A stretch of DNA of 8,736 nt from an uncultured bacterium (GTDB lineage: Bacteria; Actinomycetota; Coriobacteriia; Coriobacteriales; Atopobiaceae), in assembly GCA_905214175.1 (NCBI GenBank), contig CAJMLD010000056.1, positions 1 through 8,736 on the forward strand, in the 5' to 3' direction. Of this stretch, positions 7,301 through 8,736 are shown piece after piece (the stretch's first letter is position 1; every line of letters starts with the position of its first letter). Position numbers and translations under genes: made by a program. The notes beneath the pieces were generated by a model that had not been told where the DNA came from, searched no databases, and was given only the letters and a program-made list of their open reading frames with translations.

Positions 7301-8736
7301 TCCGGCCTGCGGCCATGGCCGACGGCAGCATCCTCAACGCGAGCTTCCCCGTGAAGTGGTCAGAGCCCGCAGCGGGCGCCTATGACACCGCTGGCACCGT
7401 GACTGTCGAGGGGACCGCAAGCGTCTTTGGTAAGGATATGGCCGTCACCGCCTCCGTTCGCGTGCAAAACGAGACCGTGACGATAGGAGACAACGTCGCC
7501 AATTCCGGTGCACTCATGAGCCTTTCGCAGAGCGTACCCGAAGGTAAGCAGTCCGACACGCTCTCCGCCATCAACGATGGCGTCACCGCGCATGCTCCGG
7601 GTGACGGAAGCGCGAACCCCAGCTGCTGGTCTAACTACGCATACGCCCAGGAGGGCAACACTATCTCAAGCATCACCTTCAACTACAACACACAGCAGCG
7701 CCTGGGACGCGCCGTGGTCTACTTTGTCGATGACTCGTGGTCCGCGTGCTTCCCTGACGCCGGAACCACCAAAATGGAGGTTTCCGAGGACGGCAAAGAC
7801 TGGCGCCCAGTTGCCACGAAGGAGACCATTGGCACCCAGAGCGGTCGCGTGAAGCCCTACACCTACGACTTTGAGCCCACGCTTGCAACCTTTGTGAGGT
7901 TCACCTTCACCAACGTTGACAAGACGCTGGCGAGCAAGGCAAAGCCCTGCATCTGCGTGACCGAGGTTCAGCTCTTCGAAGCAAAGGGCAGCTTCACGAC
8001 GAATACTACTGCCGCGCTGGAAAGCCTTTCCGTTAACGGCAAGCAGGTGAGCACTGCGGCGCTTGCCAGCGGCAACTACTCTACGCGTGCCCTCTCCGCG
8101 ACGGTTGATGCCAAGCCATCGGACAACGCAGCCGCCACCGTTCTGCCGGCATTCCAGAATCGCGTGAACATTATTCTCGAATCTGAGGACCACGCTACGC
8201 GCTCCGTCTTCACGATTAATCTTGCGGCGCCTGCGGAGGCTGCCGGCCTCGCGCCCGAGGACGATTCCCGTGACTATCCGGTTGAGAGCATCACGCCCAC
8301 AACCGGCAGCGCGCATGCGGGATCGGGCAACGAGGGACCGGTCGAGCTTGCTTTCGACGGCCAGCCTGGCACGCACTACCACTCCGAATGGAACCCCCTC
8401 GCATCGTTTGACCAGCTGTGGATTGCCATGGAGCTTGCCGAGCCGGCAACCGTTGAAGCCGTGCGTTACCTGCCCCGCCAGGCAAACGGCAAGAACGGCA
8501 CCGTGACGGGGTATCTGATTCAGGCGAGCAACGATGGCCAAACATGGGAGAACGTTGGCAGCGGCACTTGGGAGTCTCCTGCGGACGCCGCCTATACCGG
8601 TGGCTGGCAGATTGCGGCGCTTGACCAGCCCACTACCGCCAAACACTTCCGTCTGAAGGCCGTGCACACCTATGGCGACTCGGGCAACGATAAGTTCATG
8701 AGCGCCGGCGATATCCGCCTTCGTACTGCTGCACAG
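4225..8736 (+). CDS. Secreted multi-domain GH2 beta-galactosidase, 3' end beyond window
   Basis: This gene encodes an exported family 2 glycoside hydrolase, most like the large BgaA/BbgIII-type beta-galactosidases that release terminal galactose from milk, plant or mucin glycans. The frame is open for 1504 residues without a stop. Parts: signal peptide 1-45; jelly-roll about 81-236 with GGVGWYRKSF, DGVYMDATVWINGTQLG and WYSGSGIGR; Ig-like domain about 238-350; TIM barrel about 353-700 with LNGENVKIKGV, H376 and H410 (LacZ H357 and H391 positions), acid/base E495 in WSVGNE and nucleophile E577 in YGSETASA; GH2-associated modules about 708-925 (DUF4982-like, then C5-like); two Big_4-type Ig-like repeats about 930-1080; discoidin-like domain about 1083-1255; small beta-sandwich about 1261-1335; CBM32/F5-8C domain about 1350-1504. 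Both catalytic residues are present, so activity is expected. Exact specificity (galactosidase versus another GH2 activity) is inferred from motifs. Any LPxTG anchor would lie downstream. Confidence 0.93.
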   Translation, partial: MTAGTFSAKRTRGRRWYTSLGIRRALCVLATGAMILTATPAVAIAEGAVDTPEVRSQSSMQMSSVPEVVYVNSVSDVGVRTQSFNDNWKFYLGDASGAESQTFDDSTWEYVTLPHDYSIDQDYSSSMEAESAYKPGGVGWYRKSFYVDQTLAGKQVRIDFDGVYMDATVWINGTQLGNHPYGYTPFSFDLTPYLKMGEENVITVKVNHQTPSSRWYSGSGIGRNVDLVVTGKVAVAKDGVRVTSPDLQAQNGGTVTTKLASTVSNSGDADVAVSLSQTVFPKGGSPEQAIGSVTTQAQTLAAGETKTIESQLEAANPSLWSTESPTLYTVRTEVKVDGQTVDAYDTTYGYRWFNYDANTGFSLNGENVKIKGVCMHQDQGALGSVDTRAAVERQVRILKEMGCNSIRTSHNTPSRVLVEVCQEQGILLDEEVFDGWTAAKNGNSNDYARFFNRTIGESQILGATAGETWAEFDLKQTIARDYNSPSVIMWSVGNEMTTGSSAGFDAAAQANLIRWTTEADSTRPVTLGDNQLKSGSTAYGPQNIFAAGGLTGINYADGSMYDRLHGAHPEWKLYGSETASAVNSRGVYSTLGSQTDAGGHQLTSYDTSAVSWGHVASKAWYDTITRDFVAGEYVWTGFDYLGEPTPWNGTAPGTQGGDWSIAPKNSYFGIIDTAGLPKDSYYLYQSQWNDSVHTLHVLPAWESDMVKKTGNNVKVVVYTDAPEVELFFTPSGSTQAQSLGRKKFTKKTTDAGYTYQVYEGAGKSSTNHENLYLSWSVPYADGTIWAKAYDENGQELSTADWDGRQSVTTTSAATQVEATVDRTQVSANGDLAYVTVNIKDKDGNIVPDAQNNVKFEVTGAGELVGVDNGSSPDHQSYRDDNRNAWAGQLVGIVRATGIGDITVKVTSDGLQSAGATISSVGTGDTPVEKSVSSLRYSRFYYVKTGTALALPEQIEVRYTDGTAENKTVSWDNVSNEALSKPGTFQVAGEVYGVRVSCSVTVLDEVAALLNYSTTTPVGTPAILPEFRPAAMADGSILNASFPVKWSEPAAGAYDTAGTVTVEGTASVFGKDMAVTASVRVQNETVTIGDNVANSGALMSLSQSVPEGKQSDTLSAINDGVTAHAPGDGSANPSCWSNYAYAQEGNTISSITFNYNTQQRLGRAVVYFVDDSWSACFPDAGTTKMEVSEDGKDWRPVATKETIGTQSGRVKPYTYDFEPTLATFVRFTFTNVDKTLASKAKPCICVTEVQLFEAKGSFTTNTTAALESLSVNGKQVSTAALASGNYSTRALSATVDAKPSDNAAATVLPAFQNRVNIILESEDHATRSVFTINLAAPAEAAGLAPEDDSRDYPVESITPTTGSAHAGSGNEGPVELAFDGQPGTHYHSEWNPLASFDQLWIAMELAEPATVEAVRYLPRQANGKNGTVTGYLIQASNDGQTWENVGSGTWESPADAAYTGGWQIAALDQPTTAKHFRLKAVHTYGDSGNDKFMSAGDIRLRTAAQ
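8272..8736 (+). other. C-terminal CBM32 (F5/8 type C) sugar-binding module
   Basis: Residues about 1350-1504 of the GH2 protein show the discoidin fold pattern: LAFDGQPGTHYHSEW near the start, VRYLPRQANG in the middle, GYLIQASNDGQTWENVGSGTW, and KHFRLKAV then FMSAGDIRL at the end. Such modules often bind galactose or N-acetylgalactosamine and keep the enzyme on mucin or glycan surfaces. The module looks essentially complete at the window edge, so further modules or an anchor probably follow. Confidence 0.8.

Noticed and set aside
7666..8667. A 333-residue minus-strand open frame opposite the GH2 C-terminal modules
   Set aside because: It is the antisense shadow of discoidin-like and CBM32 modules that are intact on the plus strand, and no motif supports it.

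Overview
The window looks like chromosomal DNA from a GC-rich Actinomycetota. The chaperone order dnaK, grpE, dnaJ, hspR is typical of that phylum. The zinc-finger-less J-protein and the large secreted GH2 galactosidase make me favour a host-associated Coriobacteriia (Olsenella, Collinsella or Atopobium type), but this lineage call is an inference and no marker gene proves it.

Left part (1-3995) is the 3' end of a heat-shock operon on the plus strand: dnaK (5' end cut off by the window), grpE, a class-B dnaJ, and hspR, which overlaps dnaJ by 11 bases. A strong intrinsic terminator closes the operon, and its hairpin contains the hspR stop codon. DnaK is the ATP-driven foldase, the J-protein delivers substrate and triggers ATP hydrolysis, and GrpE exchanges nucleotide. 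HspR is a MerR-type repressor that in related bacteria shuts off this same operon with DnaK as a partner. The gaps before grpE and dnaJ hold GC-rich hairpins without U-tracts, which may tune message processing or translation.

Middle part (3996-4224) is a lower-GC control region of about 230 bases with no gene. It holds weak promoter candidates, a perfect 10-base palindrome, a short dyad and a good ribosome binding site.

Right part (4225-8736) is one uninterrupted reading frame that runs off the end of the window. It encodes at least 1504 residues of a secreted, multi-domain glycoside hydrolase family 2 beta-galactosidase. Its parts are a signal peptide, the three GH2 core domains with both catalytic glutamates, GH2-associated C-terminal modules, Ig-like domains and discoidin/CBM32-like sugar-binding modules. 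The C-terminus, where a cell-wall anchor would be expected, lies beyond the window.

I found no RNA gene, insertion sequence, CRISPR array, phage gene or obviously new system. The long open frames on the minus strand opposite grpE/dnaJ and the galactosidase are codon-bias shadows.
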